Assembly (NCBI GenBank): GCA_965215775.1
Contig: CBDCEG010000020.1
Coordinates: 130,244 to 194,243, forward strand
DNA: 64,000 nucleotides
From: CBDCEG01 sp965215775
GTDB taxonomy: Bacteria; Pseudomonadota; Gammaproteobacteria; Cardiobacteriales; Ostreibacteriaceae
Direction: 5' to 3'
Within the stretch, counting starts at the first letter, position 1. Each line of letters begins with the position of its first letter. A program made the position numbers and the translations under genes. The notes under the pieces are model-generated. The model ran no database searches. It saw only the letters and a list, made by a program, of their open reading frames with translations, and was not told the origin of the DNA. Positions 1-8,104 of this stretch are shown one piece after another.

Positions 1-466
1 ACGATGGAAGATTTCCTCCACCATTTCGACAAGCACTTATACCTGTTGCTTGCCCAGTACCAAAACCAAATAAAGTCGTACCTAATGCCATTATTCCTGA
101 ATACTGATCAATATGATCAGGTATAAATGGCGCAAACGCATCTGAATAAGTACTCGTAGCTACCATTGGGGTAATACCACCACTCGCATCTCTAACTATC
201 AACCCAGCACTATCTATTGCAGGTGGTGGTGTGTAGTCAAAGGCATTATCATATGGAACATGATCTCTCATCGACCCACTATCATCTATAGTGAAGAAAA
301 TATTAGGAGGAATATTAGAGCCTCTAACAACTGGCAATACTGACTCTATCCTAACAGGATTAAGACTAACTACTGGTGTAGTAGTTGTAGTTTGTGCAAC
401 AGAAATTTGCGCTGACATAACTCCTGCTATAAAAACACTTACTTTTTTTATTTTTAAATTTTTCAT
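1..466 (-). CDS. pilY1: PilY1-like type IV pilus tip protein, N-terminal part (runs off the window)
   Basis: The frame is open from an ATG at 464-466 to the window edge (155 codons, no stop), so only the N-terminus is present. It begins with a signal peptide: basic MKNLKIKK, then a hydrophobic stretch, with likely cleavage near SVAQ. About residues 53-63 read IFFTIDDSGSM, the D-x-S-G-S metal-ion-dependent adhesion motif of the von Willebrand A domain near the start of PilY1 proteins. PilY1 is a secreted or pilus-tip adhesin that works with the minor pilins to prime pilus assembly. It lies 27 bases downstream of pilX, in the usual place for pilY1. A weak Shine-Dalgarno (TAGG) precedes the start. 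The identity is inferred from the motif plus context; the C-terminal beta-propeller domain would be outside the window. Confidence 0.82.
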   Translation of the reverse strand, partial: MKNLKIKKVSVFIAGVMSAQISVAQTTTTTPVVSLNPVRIESVLPVVRGSNIPPNIFFTIDDSGSMRDHVPYDNAFDYTPPPAIDSAGLIVRDASGGITPMVATSTYSDAFAPFIPDHIDQYSGIMALGTTLFGFGTGQATGISACRNGGGNLPS

Positions 467-493
467 AATTTACCTAATATTTATATTTTTTTA

Positions 494-1150
494 TTAAATC
501 GGTGTTGCAGCTGTGCCAAATTTAGTTGCTTTCGTATTAAAGTGTCTTGTATAGACACTTTGTATCACTATTTTTTCAATAAACTGATCCGCAGCCATTC
601 CTGGTGATTGCGCTGATGCTTTAACAGTTATCAAATAAACTGCCTCAGAAGCTTCATCTTCATCCTGAGGCTCTACAATCAATTCAATAAATGTATAAGT
701 TTTTATCTTCCCATAAGAAGAATCATTTTCATCACTTGCATCTGCTGTATTTAATATTGCAGCATCCCAGCCACTATCATTGAAATCACCAAATTGTGTT
801 CTTGCAGTACTTCCGTTCACTTTACTTTTACTGAACATACCACGAAGTTTTTTAGGAGACCAAACCATGGTCAACTTATCGCTAGAGGACATACTTATTT
901 TACTCATAGGTCCTTTTGACATATCTCCACCTGGAATACTTCTATCTATCCCCTCAAGCTTAGTCACTGCCTGCCTCATAGCTATTTCAGCCACATTAGC
1001 AATCTCCTCATACCTAACCGTTGCTTTCGCAACCTTCTCCAAGACTATTCCTTTTTTTGCTACAGTTAGACCCAAAAGCGTTATCACAACTAATACCAAT
1101 AAACTAGCCAGCAACGCCAAACCTTGTTCTTTTTTATATTTTATATTCAT
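494..1150 (-). CDS. pilX: Minor pilin PilX-like
   Basis: A 218-residue protein with a short basic leader (MNIKYKKEQG) followed by a hydrophobic helix, ALLASLLVLVVITLLGLTV. This is the class III prepilin signal of PilX proteins, where the segment after the cleavage Gly starts LA rather than FTLIE. PilX is a minor pilin in the priming complex that supports pilus assembly and presents PilY1. The globular part has no motif I can name. The start ATG is preceded by AAGAGA about 8 bases upstream. It sits third-to-last in the fimT-pilV-pilW-pilX-pilY1 order, which is the main support for the name. Confidence 0.78.
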   Translation of the reverse strand: MNIKYKKEQGLALLASLLVLVVITLLGLTVAKKGIVLEKVAKATVRYEEIANVAEIAMRQAVTKLEGIDRSIPGGDMSKGPMSKISMSSSDKLTMVWSPKKLRGMFSKSKVNGSTARTQFGDFNDSGWDAAILNTADASDENDSSYGKIKTYTFIELIVEPQDEDEASEAVYLITVKASAQSPGMAADQFIEKIVIQSVYTRHFNTKATKFGTAATPI

Positions 1151-1183
1151 AATTTTAATCTCTTTTCCCTAAATTTATCTTAA

Positions 1184-2248
1184 TTAATCCCGTTCTATTT
1201 TATTTCTAAGGGCTGTAATATGCGACATAGAAACCTGATTTCCCACATTATTATCTACACTTTCCGCCAAATAGTCTACTTTAACAGACAGAACCCTATC
1301 AGAAACATAGCCTAAAGAAGCGCTAGATGTTGATATCTCTTCTGCAGTAAAATAAGCTTGAGTTGATAACGAAGTGCCTAAGCCAAGGGTTAGTTTCATG
1401 CTAGATACTCCATCAGAAACTTGAATATCCTGACCAGACATTAAGTCATAACGCCTAAGACCGACCCTATTCTCTCCATCTCTACCTACATAATACACAA
1501 AAAAGTTTATTTTTGTTAATAAGCTATTTCCAGCACCATAAGCCTCTGGAAATGATAAATCTCCAGCCAGAGTTAATGTATCTGTTAATACATTAGACTC
1601 TACAACTTTAAAAATTGTTGCTTGCGAACAGTCTGATATCATAAAAATAGACGACGCACCAATTTGAACATCCTTGCTTACGCTCAACACCCCTGCTTCA
1701 GAGTCCTTTTTGCTATTACTTATTGCTAATTTCTCACCGGAATCAATAACTACAAAATAGTCCGTATTTGGTTCAGAATTTGCCAGAGCACTCGTAGAAA
1801 AAGCATCGCCTATAACTCCCACTTTAAATAATGGAAAATCATTTACTTTTAACTTATAACCGTCGTAGGGATTAAGCAAATCTCCTTTAGAACCTGTTAT
1901 ATCAATACCCTTTTTCCCAACAATCGGCACACCCTCGCCTACTGAGTAGGTGGTATTTGTATCGTTTGCAGCTGCAATATACAAATGCTCATTTCTTGCC
2001 ATTGTTGTTATATCTCCACAAGCAGATGAGAATGAATGCTTCAATGCATAGCTTATCCTGTTACTTGCAAATGATAAAGTCTCATGAATATCTGCTTGGC
2101 TCTGATGTGCTTTAGCATTAGCAGACATAACAGCAACAACCCTTGAAATACCTGAGAGAACTATTATCGAGATAGCCGTTGCAGTCAACAGCTCTATTAT
2201 ACTAAAACCTGATTGGTTTTTCTTTTTATATTCTTTTTTAATATTCAT
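1184..2248 (-). CDS. pilW: Minor pilin PilW-like
   Basis: Type IV prepilin with leader MNIKKEYKKKNQSG cleaved before FSIIELLTATAISIIVLSG, which carries the conserved Glu at +5. I chose the ATG at 2246-2248 over one at 2267-2269: the inner start has AGAG seven bases upstream and gives a normal leader length, while the outer start lies within seven bases of the pilV stop without a clear ribosome site. The protein is about 354 residues, typical for PilW, which is longer than other minor pilins. It contains two Cys residues in SACGD and SDCSQ that could form a disulfide. It works with PilV, PilX and PilY1 at the inner membrane to start pilus assembly. Confidence 0.82.
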   Translation of the reverse strand: MNIKKEYKKKNQSGFSIIELLTATAISIIVLSGISRVVAVMSANAKAHQSQADIHETLSFASNRISYALKHSFSSACGDITTMARNEHLYIAAANDTNTTYSVGEGVPIVGKKGIDITGSKGDLLNPYDGYKLKVNDFPLFKVGVIGDAFSTSALANSEPNTDYFVVIDSGEKLAISNSKKDSEAGVLSVSKDVQIGASSIFMISDCSQATIFKVVESNVLTDTLTLAGDLSFPEAYGAGNSLLTKINFFVYYVGRDGENRVGLRRYDLMSGQDIQVSDGVSSMKLTLGLGTSLSTQAYFTAEEISTSSASLGYVSDRVLSVKVDYLAESVDNNVGNQVSMSHITALRNKIERD

Positions 2249-2273
2249 TTTTTTCTCTATTAATAACATTCTA

Positions 2274-2885
2274 TTACTTCAACCAAGTATGTAAACTAAC
2301 ATACCCACGATCAGGATGCTTACCACCAATAACTCTTGCTGAGTAATCAGATGCATAAGTCGCAGGGCAGTCAGCAGCAGTTACTGGCGTATAATTACCA
2401 ATACCTGCAACATTAGAAGCATTTTTCCAAATAACTGTCAATCTATACTTATTTAAAGAAACTACATCTCTATTCATACAAAATATCGCCAAATCATCAA
2501 TCCCCTTAAAATTTTCTGAAAACATTCTCTGCAAGAGAGAGAAGTTATCTTTATTTATATCAGATGCATTACACCAAGTACTAGAATCAGTCAAAGAAAC
2601 AGCGCTAGAACCACATTTTGTCAAGACCACCTTAGATGGCACTACACTCTCAACTTTCATATTCCCACCTTTGTTTACTAACAACCAGCTTGCCATTCCT
2701 GGAGTAGCCCTCATCACTTCCATTACCGAGGTAATTGTTTGAGTTGCCTGCAAACTATAATTAACTTTAACAGATCTTTGTAAACTTACATTCTGTAACT
2801 TTATATAAGCGACCGCTGCAACAGCTAAAATAAGAGCTGCAATCATTGTATCTATAAGAGCAAAGCCCTTTTCCTTCATTTTCAT
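2274..2885 (-). CDS. pilV: Minor pilin PilV-like
   Basis: A 203-residue prepilin with a short leader ending KEKG and the segment FALIDTMIAALILAVAAVAYIKLQ. Here an Asp (ALID) replaces the usual +5 Glu, a substitution common in PilV proteins. The first ATG is used: AAGGA lies nine bases upstream. Cys residues at CGSS, WCNAS, FCMNR and DCPAT could give disulfides. The segment ending at 2274 nearly abuts pilW, so the two are probably co-translated. Its role is as a minor pilin in the pseudopilus-like tip complex. The family assignment rests on the prepilin signal, size and position between fimT and pilW. Confidence 0.8.
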   Translation of the reverse strand: MKMKEKGFALIDTMIAALILAVAAVAYIKLQNVSLQRSVKVNYSLQATQTITSVMEVMRATPGMASWLLVNKGGNMKVESVVPSKVVLTKCGSSAVSLTDSSTWCNASDINKDNFSLLQRMFSENFKGIDDLAIFCMNRDVVSLNKYRLTVIWKNASNVAGIGNYTPVTAADCPATYASDYSARVIGGKHPDRGYVSLHTWLK

Positions 2886-2900
2886 AAGATTATCCTTCTT

Positions 2901-3524
2901 TTATTTTGTGATATTTTTTATTTTTCCACTTGGCGAAACAACAACCGCTCTTATCAAAGACCCTTTGAGGTGATTCGCCGCCCCCACAACAACCGTACCA
3001 TTTGTCACAGAACCGCCTTTTCTTCCAAATCTGAAAATATTTTGATTTGAGCTATATATAGAAACATTTCTGCTTGCTGTAGTTTTAACTATTTTTATTA
3101 GATTATTAATACTACCAACCTTACCATCACCGTCCCCATCTGCAAACACAATAAAACCCGTATTTAATGCCGACGAACCTTTAGAAAACAAAACATCCCA
3201 ATCTCCAGCATCACAAATATCATCAGCTAAGTATGTCGCTGGTTCTCTATTCGCATCTTGCATAGGACACATAACAACCTCTTCCCCCCTTGTTATCGCA
3301 CCAGTTCTTGCTAAGTTAAGAGCATTCTCGATATTGTCAGAAAGCTCCCTCACCTCGGCTCTTGTTTGAGTAGCGACAAACCCAGGAGCAGCGTAAGCCA
3401 AAATAATGCCAAATAAAGTTATTGTCATCATCAACTCAATCAAAGTAAATCCTTTAGACTTTCTTCGTGATAGTGATTTCCCTAAGTTGTTTCTTCTTGT
3501 TTGTTTATTCATTTGTTTATACAT
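2901..3524 (-). CDS. fimT: Prepilin of the GspH/FimT family
   Basis: A prepilin of up to 207 residues with basic leader (SRRKSKG) and the canonical cleavage segment FTLIELMMTITLFGIIL. The rest fits the GspH/FimT fold: a helix with LSDNIENALNLARTGAITRGEEVVMCP, then a glycine-rich beta part with DGDGDGKVG. It is the first gene of the minor pilin operon; fimT commonly leads such operons. Two starts are possible (ATG at 3522-3524 or four codons later at 3510-3512); neither has a good ribosome site, so the start is uncertain. A sigma70-like promoter lies 47 bases upstream. Confidence 0.82.
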   Translation of the reverse strand: MYKQMNKQTRRNNLGKSLSRRKSKGFTLIELMMTITLFGIILAYAAPGFVATQTRAEVRELSDNIENALNLARTGAITRGEEVVMCPMQDANREPATYLADDICDAGDWDVLFSKGSSALNTGFIVFADGDGDGKVGSINNLIKIVKTTASRNVSIYSSNQNIFRFGRKGGSVTNGTVVVGAANHLKGSLIRAVVVSPSGKIKNITK

Positions 3525-3570
3525 AAATATTTATTATTTTTTAAAGTTTTATTCTGAATTCTGAAAAGAG

Positions 3571-3599
3571 TATATATTACTTAATACGCAAAAAAGCAA
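3571..3599 (-). promoter_or_regulatory. Predicted promoter of the minor pilin operon
   Basis: On the minus strand TTGCTT (3599-3594), a 17-base spacer and TATATA (3576-3571) make a sigma70-like promoter 47 bases before the first pilin start. It is the only good candidate in the gap to htpG. A large inverted repeat ends two bases upstream of its -35 box. Confidence 0.5.
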
Positions 3600-3600
3600 A

Positions 3601-3663
3601 TATAACAAGGTTGTAATTTTATCATTCAAATTACTATTCAAATAATATTACAACCAAGTTATA
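3601..3663. repeat. Long inverted repeat between htpG and the pilin promoter
   Basis: Positions 3601-3617 and 3647-3663 are inverted copies of a 17-base arm (TATAACAAGGTTGTAAT against its complement), matching at 15 of 17 positions, with a 29-base AT-rich spacer. On the minus strand the repeat follows the htpG stop and is followed by TTTGCTTTTTT. It could be the htpG terminator, an operator over the pilin promoter, or both. A second small hairpin (ACCTCA/TGAGGT, 3679-3695) lies between it and the htpG stop. Confidence 0.6.
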
Positions 3664-3717
3664 CCTACTTTTTAATCGACCTCATTTTCTGAGGTAGTTA
3701 TTTAGGCGTGGAGGTTA

Positions 3718-5685
3718 TCACATTGGTAGAGATTTCCCAAGTATTTTATTAAGTGTTGCGATAAACTCAGGTGAATTTTCAACACTTCCCTGCTCTGCCA
3801 AAACAGCTTGATTGAATAGAACTTTCACCCAATCAGATAGCTCTTCACCTTTCAATAGCTTTAGGTTTTCAATAAGCTTATGCTCTAAGTTTAGCTCAAA
3901 AATATATTTTTGCTCTGGAACTTCCTGTCCTGAAGCTCTCATTAATTGAAGCATTTGTGCAGACATTGCATTAGCTTCCAAAACCACACAACTTGGAGTT
4001 TGAGTTAGCCTTTTACTTGCTCTAACTTCTGTTACTTTATCAGCTAGAATTTCTTTTATTTTACTAATAATTTGTGCAAAAGACTTTTCATTTTCTTCAT
4101 CTTTCTTTTTATCCTTTTCAGTTTCTTTATTTGAAAATAAATCACCAGAAATATCTGTTTTATTAATTGATTCAAAAGTTTTCTCTTCAAAATTAAATAA
4201 ATTTCCCATCATCCATTCATCAATCCTATCCCACATTAATATAACTTCTACGCCATTTTTCTTAAAAATTTCTAAGTGTGGACTATTTTTTGCAGATATT
4301 TCAGAATCAGCAACAAGGTAATAAATTTTATCCTGTCCTTTCTTCATTCGTGAAATATAATCATTCAACGAAGTAAGCTCTCCATCTTTAGTTGAAGTTG
4401 ATGTAAATCTTAATAGGTTTGTTATTTTATCTTTATTAGCAAAATCTTCAGCCGTTCCTTCTTTCAAAGCGTTACCAAATTCAGCATAGAATTCTTTATA
4501 CTTAGCTTCATCTTTACTAAGTTTATCTAACATTGTCAAAACCCTTTTGGTGCAAGTTTTTTTAAGCGTTTGAGTGATTTTATTATCTTGAAGCAGCTCT
4601 CTTGAAACATTCAATGGCAAATCATTTGAATCAATAACACCTTTTACAAAACGCATATAATTTGGCAAAAACTGTTGTGCTTCATCCATTATAAATACTC
4701 TTTGCACAAATAATTTAAGTCCGTGCTTACTCTCCATTTGAAACATATCCATTGGTGCTTTTTTAGGAATATATAATAGTGTTGTATATTCCAAATTACC
4801 TTCAACTTGATTATGTGACCAAGCCGCTGCCTCTTGATAATCGTGGCTTATGTGCTTATAAAACTCTTGATAATCTTCTTTTTTAATATCAGATTTACTT
4901 CTAGTCCAAAGTGCTTTTGCTTTGTTAATTTGAACAAACTTACCAGCAACTGCTTCTACTGTTATTTTACCATCTTTATCTTGTTCCTCTGCAACTGGTT
5001 CTTGCCAAAGCTCCACGCAAGTGCTTATGTGGTCAGAGTATTTAACTATTATTTGATTAAGCTGCCATCTTTCCAAAAAGTCCAAACAATCTTCTTTTAA
5101 ATGCAAAGTTATTGTAGTCCCTCTATTTTCTCTTTTGATAGTTTCAATTTCAAAATCAGATAAACCATCAGAAGTCCAACGAAAAGCTTTCTTCTTACCA
5201 GCTTTTAAAGTTTCAACCACAACCTTATCAGCAACAATAAATGAAGAATAAAAACCTACTCCAAATTGACCAATTAGCTCAGAATCTTTACTTTTATCGC
5301 CAGAAAGCTTACCAAAAAATTCTTTTGTTCCCGATTTTGCAATAGTTCCCAAATTATCAACTAACTCTTTTTCAGTCATTCCTACGCCATTATCTGAAAT
5401 AGTTAGCGTTTTATTATCTTTATCAAAGCTTATTTGGATTTTTAACTCACCATCATCACCATAAAGACTACTATCTGAAAGCGCTAAAAATTTTAGTTTA
5501 TCAATCGCATCAGATGAATTAGATATTAATTCTCGTAAAAAAATCTCCTTGTTTGAATATAAACTATGCGTAACCAAATGAAGTAACTGACTGACTTCAG
5601 TTTGGAAACCCATTTTTTTATTTGTTTTATTTGCCTTACTTGTTTTGCTAGATTTACTTGCTTTGCTTGTTTTTTTCTCTGTCAT
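3718..5685 (-). CDS. htpG: Molecular chaperone HtpG (Hsp90)
   Basis: A 655-residue Hsp90 homologue, an ATP-dependent dimeric cytosolic chaperone. N-terminal GHKL ATPase motifs are intact: SNSSDAIDKL (ATP-site Asn), DNGVGMT and GQFGVGFYSSF. The middle domain contains DLPLNVSRE. I start it at the ATG at 5683-5685, which has AGAGGAAATT directly upstream; an in-frame ATG 23 codons earlier lacks a ribosome site. The first 24 residues are an unusual Lys/Ser/Thr-rich, low-complexity extension (KASKSSKTSKANKTNKK) before the standard GFQTEV start of the family, probably disordered. It is transcribed alone, divergent from rpsB. Confidence 0.95.
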   Translation of the reverse strand: MTEKKTSKASKSSKTSKANKTNKKMGFQTEVSQLLHLVTHSLYSNKEIFLRELISNSSDAIDKLKFLALSDSSLYGDDGELKIQISFDKDNKTLTISDNGVGMTEKELVDNLGTIAKSGTKEFFGKLSGDKSKDSELIGQFGVGFYSSFIVADKVVVETLKAGKKKAFRWTSDGLSDFEIETIKRENRGTTITLHLKEDCLDFLERWQLNQIIVKYSDHISTCVELWQEPVAEEQDKDGKITVEAVAGKFVQINKAKALWTRSKSDIKKEDYQEFYKHISHDYQEAAAWSHNQVEGNLEYTTLLYIPKKAPMDMFQMESKHGLKLFVQRVFIMDEAQQFLPNYMRFVKGVIDSNDLPLNVSRELLQDNKITQTLKKTCTKRVLTMLDKLSKDEAKYKEFYAEFGNALKEGTAEDFANKDKITNLLRFTSTSTKDGELTSLNDYISRMKKGQDKIYYLVADSEISAKNSPHLEIFKKNGVEVILMWDRIDEWMMGNLFNFEEKTFESINKTDISGDLFSNKETEKDKKKDEENEKSFAQIISKIKEILADKVTEVRASKRLTQTPSCVVLEANAMSAQMLQLMRASGQEVPEQKYIFELNLEHKLIENLKLLKGEELSDWVKVLFNQAVLAEQGSVENSPEFIATLNKILGKSLPM

Positions 5686-5784
5686 AATTTCCTCTAATAC
5701 TAATTTATTATAAAATTCAAAGTTAAGTAATGAGGATTGTTTATATATTTTCAAGTTTTTATGGTGGAATATTTTAGTTTATGG

Positions 5785-5790
5785 TATAAA
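5785..5790 (+). promoter_or_regulatory. Predicted extended -10 promoter of rpsB-tsf
   Basis: TATAAA preceded by TG at the right distance (TGGTATAAA) looks like an extended -10 element about 25 bases before the structured rpsB leader. No convincing -35 box is present. Confidence 0.4.
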
Positions 5791-5817
5791 GCACTCTGCA
5801 AATCTTATTGCAAAAAG

Positions 5818-5954
5818 ACACAAATATCTTTTTAGAAATTCGGGGTGCTTGCTTAAAAAGCTTTCAACGCTTTATAACAAGTCGTCTTTCTAAGATATTT
5901 GAGTGTTATTTTATTTAACCCTAGAAAGCATTAATTATAAACAAAGTTGCTTTC
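5818..5954 (+). promoter_or_regulatory. S2-binding autoregulatory leader of rpsB-tsf
   Basis: The 5-prime leader folds into a long stem: ACACAAATATCTT...TAGAAA at 5818-5838 pairs with TTTCTAAGATATTTGAGTGT at 5887-5906. Its loop carries GGGGT (5842-5846), which can pair with ACCCT (5918-5922) just past the stem, forming a pseudoknot. A second hairpin, GAAAGCA/TGCTTTC, spans 5924-5954 and ends 11 bases before the GGAG ribosome site. A conserved pseudoknotted leader through which protein S2 represses rpsB-tsf is known in gammaproteobacteria. The pairings are directly visible; S2 binding is inferred. Confidence 0.6.
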
Positions 5955-5976
5955 ATTAAAATTGGAGAATTAATTT

Positions 5977-6786
5977 ATGTCAAAAGTATCTATGCGTGAT
6001 TTATTTGAATCAGGCGCTCACTTTGGTCACAGAAGTCGTTATTGGAACCCTAAAATGGCTCCTTATATTTATGGAACTAGAGGTGATATTCATATTATAA
6101 ACCTAGAAAAAACTGTTACTCTTTTAGAAGAAGCTAATAATTTTTTAGGAACTGTTGTTGCAAATGGCGGAACAGTTATGTTTGTTGGAACCAAAAGAGC
6201 AGCATCAGGAATAATTGAAAATGCAGCAAAAGAATGTGGAATGCCTTTCGTAAGCCAAAGATGGTTAGGCGGAATGATGACAAACTACCAAACAATCAAA
6301 CAATCAGTTCGTAGATTACACGATATGCGTAAAGCGGACGAAGATGGAAGTTTAGATCGTCTATCTAAAAAAGAAGCACTAACTATTAGAAAAAAACAAA
6401 TCAAATTAGAAAGCTCTTTAGGTGGAATAGCTGATATGAAAAAACTACCTGATGTTTTATTTATCGCTGATACTGGACATGAGAAAATCGCAATCCAAGA
6501 AGCTAGAGTTTTAGGAATTCCTATCGTTGGAATAGTTGATACAAACAACAACCCAGAAGATGTTGATTATATAATTCCTGCAAATGATGATTCAGTTAGA
6601 ACTTTAGAATGTTGTATAAATTCAGCTTGCGCTAGTATTAATGACGCTAGAGGAATTAATACGGTTGCTAAGAAAACTGAAGAAGTAGTAGCGGAAACTA
6701 AAAGCGAAGTGAAAGCTGAAGCAGTAGCAGAAGCTAAAGTAGAAGCTAAAGCAGAAGCTCCAGCAAAAACAGAAGAAACTAGCTAA
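5977..6786 (+). CDS. rpsB: 30S ribosomal protein S2
   Basis: 269 residues with the S2 signature AHFGHRSRYWNPKMAPYI near the N-terminus, then GGTVMFVGTKRAA, RWLGGMMTNY and the second signature PDVLFIADTGHEKIAIQEA. S2 binds late to the 30S head next to S1. GGAG lies nine bases before the ATG. The last 35 residues are an Ala/Glu/Lys-rich repetitive tail (blocks like KAEAVAEAKVEAK) beyond the conserved end, longer than in E. coli S2. It forms an operon with tsf, separated by a stable hairpin. Confidence 0.97.
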   Translation: MSKVSMRDLFESGAHFGHRSRYWNPKMAPYIYGTRGDIHIINLEKTVTLLEEANNFLGTVVANGGTVMFVGTKRAASGIIENAAKECGMPFVSQRWLGGMMTNYQTIKQSVRRLHDMRKADEDGSLDRLSKKEALTIRKKQIKLESSLGGIADMKKLPDVLFIADTGHEKIAIQEARVLGIPIVGIVDTNNNPEDVDYIIPANDDSVRTLECCINSACASINDARGINTVAKKTEEVVAETKSEVKAEAVAEAKVEAKAEAPAKTEETS

Positions 6787-6792
6787 TAAATC

Positions 6793-6826
6793 AAACCCTA
6801 ACTTTTAGTAATAGATGTTAGGGTTT
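6793..6826 (+). terminator. Intergenic hairpin between rpsB and tsf
   Basis: A perfect 10-base stem AAACCCTAAC/GTTAGGGTTT with a 14-base loop lies just after the rpsB stop. The trailing sequence TATAAAAC is only weakly U-rich, so partial termination or a processing site is more likely than full termination. An attenuator in this spot is known from E. coli. Confidence 0.55.
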
Positions 6827-6903
6827 ATAAAACACAAAAACTAATTATGTAACTTAGTTATATTTATATAATTAGCGAAAATAAATAAAGAGGAATAATT
6901 AAT

Positions 6904-7950
6904 ATGGCAATTACAGCAGCATTAGTAAAAGAACTGCGTGAGAAAACCTCAGCAGGAATGATGGAATGTAAAAAGGCACTTGTTAAAACTGACGGTGATC
7001 TTGAAAAAGCAATTGATATTTTAAAAGAGTCTGGGCTTGCAAAAGCTGAGAAAAAATCAGGAAGAGTTGCAGCAGAAGGAAGAGTTGCAGTAGCAAAATC
7101 TGGAAGCAAAGCTACAATAGTTGAAGTGAATTGTGAAACTGATTTTGTATCTAAAGGCGATGAATTTGGTGATTTTGCTCAAAGTATTGCAGATGCAGCT
7201 TTACAAGCAAATACTGCAAATGTTGAAGAGATTTCTAAACTTCCAATTAATGGCGGAAGCGTTGATGAAGTTCGTGCTGGTTTGATTTCTAAGCTTGGTG
7301 AAAATATGACTGTTCGTCGTGCGGAGATTCTAAATCAAGATGGTTTAGTAACTAGCGGATACATACACGGAGCTGGAAAAATTGGAGTTATTATTGCAGC
7401 AAAATGTAATGATGAAGCAAAAACAAAAACTGAAGAATTACTTAGAAATTTAGCAATGCATATTAGTGCAATGAGTCCTTCTGTTATTTCTTACAAAGAC
7501 TTAGACCCTAAGTTTGTAGAAAAAGAAACTATTGCAATAAAAGCAACTATTGAAAAAGGAAATGTAGAATTGTTTAGACTTGGTAAACAAGAAAAAAGAA
7601 TTCCAGAATTCGCAAGTATGTTACAGCTAACAGACGAAGCTCTTAAAAATGCAGAAGATGCAATGAAAAAAGAACTTGAAGCTCAAGGCAAGCCAGAGAA
7701 AATTTGGGATAAAATTATTCCAGGTCAAATGGCAAGATTTATTGTTGATAACACACAAATTGACCAAGACCTTGCTCTTTTAAGTCAAGCTTATGTTATG
7801 GACGATAAGAAAACAGTTGAGCAAGCTATTTCAGATACTGACGCTTCAATTGAACTTGTTAAGTTTGTGCGTTTTGAACTTGGTGATGGAATTGAGAAAA
7901 AAGAAGATAACTTTGTTGAAGAAGTTATGGCTCAAGCTAAAGGAGGTTAA
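6904..7950 (+). CDS. tsf: Elongation factor Ts (long form)
   Basis: EF-Ts recycles EF-Tu-GDP. The N-terminal signature LREKTSAGMMECKKAL and the core VEVNCETDFVSKGDEFGDFA with the TDFV motif are clear, as is HGAGKIGVII. At 348 residues it is about 60 longer than the E. coli protein (283). The extra part lies in the C-terminal half around residues 215-275 (LFRLGKQEKRIPEFASM, QGKPEKIWDKIIPGQMA), before the conserved end FVRFELGDGIEKKEDNFVEE. From memory this long form resembles EF-Ts of Campylobacterota more than that of enterobacteria. It is followed by a strong terminator, ending the operon. Confidence 0.95.
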   Translation: MAITAALVKELREKTSAGMMECKKALVKTDGDLEKAIDILKESGLAKAEKKSGRVAAEGRVAVAKSGSKATIVEVNCETDFVSKGDEFGDFAQSIADAALQANTANVEEISKLPINGGSVDEVRAGLISKLGENMTVRRAEILNQDGLVTSGYIHGAGKIGVIIAAKCNDEAKTKTEELLRNLAMHISAMSPSVISYKDLDPKFVEKETIAIKATIEKGNVELFRLGKQEKRIPEFASMLQLTDEALKNAEDAMKKELEAQGKPEKIWDKIIPGQMARFIVDNTQIDQDLALLSQAYVMDDKKTVEQAISDTDASIELVKFVRFELGDGIEKKEDNFVEEVMAQAKGG

Positions 7951-7971
7951 TCTTTTAGTTTGAAGTTTTTC

Positions 7972-7997
7972 AAAACCGCCTTTGGGCGGTTTTTTTA
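7972..7997 (+). terminator. Rho-independent terminator of rpsB-tsf
   Basis: AAAACCGCC, a TTTG loop and GGCGGTTTTTTT form a GC-rich stem with a long U run, 21 bases after the tsf stop. Confidence 0.92.
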
Positions 7998-8104
7998 TAT
8001 CCTAATTTTACAACCAAATTATTTTCACTTAAAAGATTACTTATCTTAATTCTAATAGTTAAGTAGATAATAATTAACCAACTAATAACTTAATAATTAT
8101 TAAT

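Noticed and set aside
291..497. Plus-strand frame opposite the pilin genes
   Set aside because: It is antisense to the pilY1 start, whose signal peptide and DxSGS motif are clear; the same holds for 780-1172 opposite pilX.
5686..5754. Upstream in-frame start for htpG
   Set aside because: The inner ATG has AGAGGAAATT directly upstream and fits the family start better.
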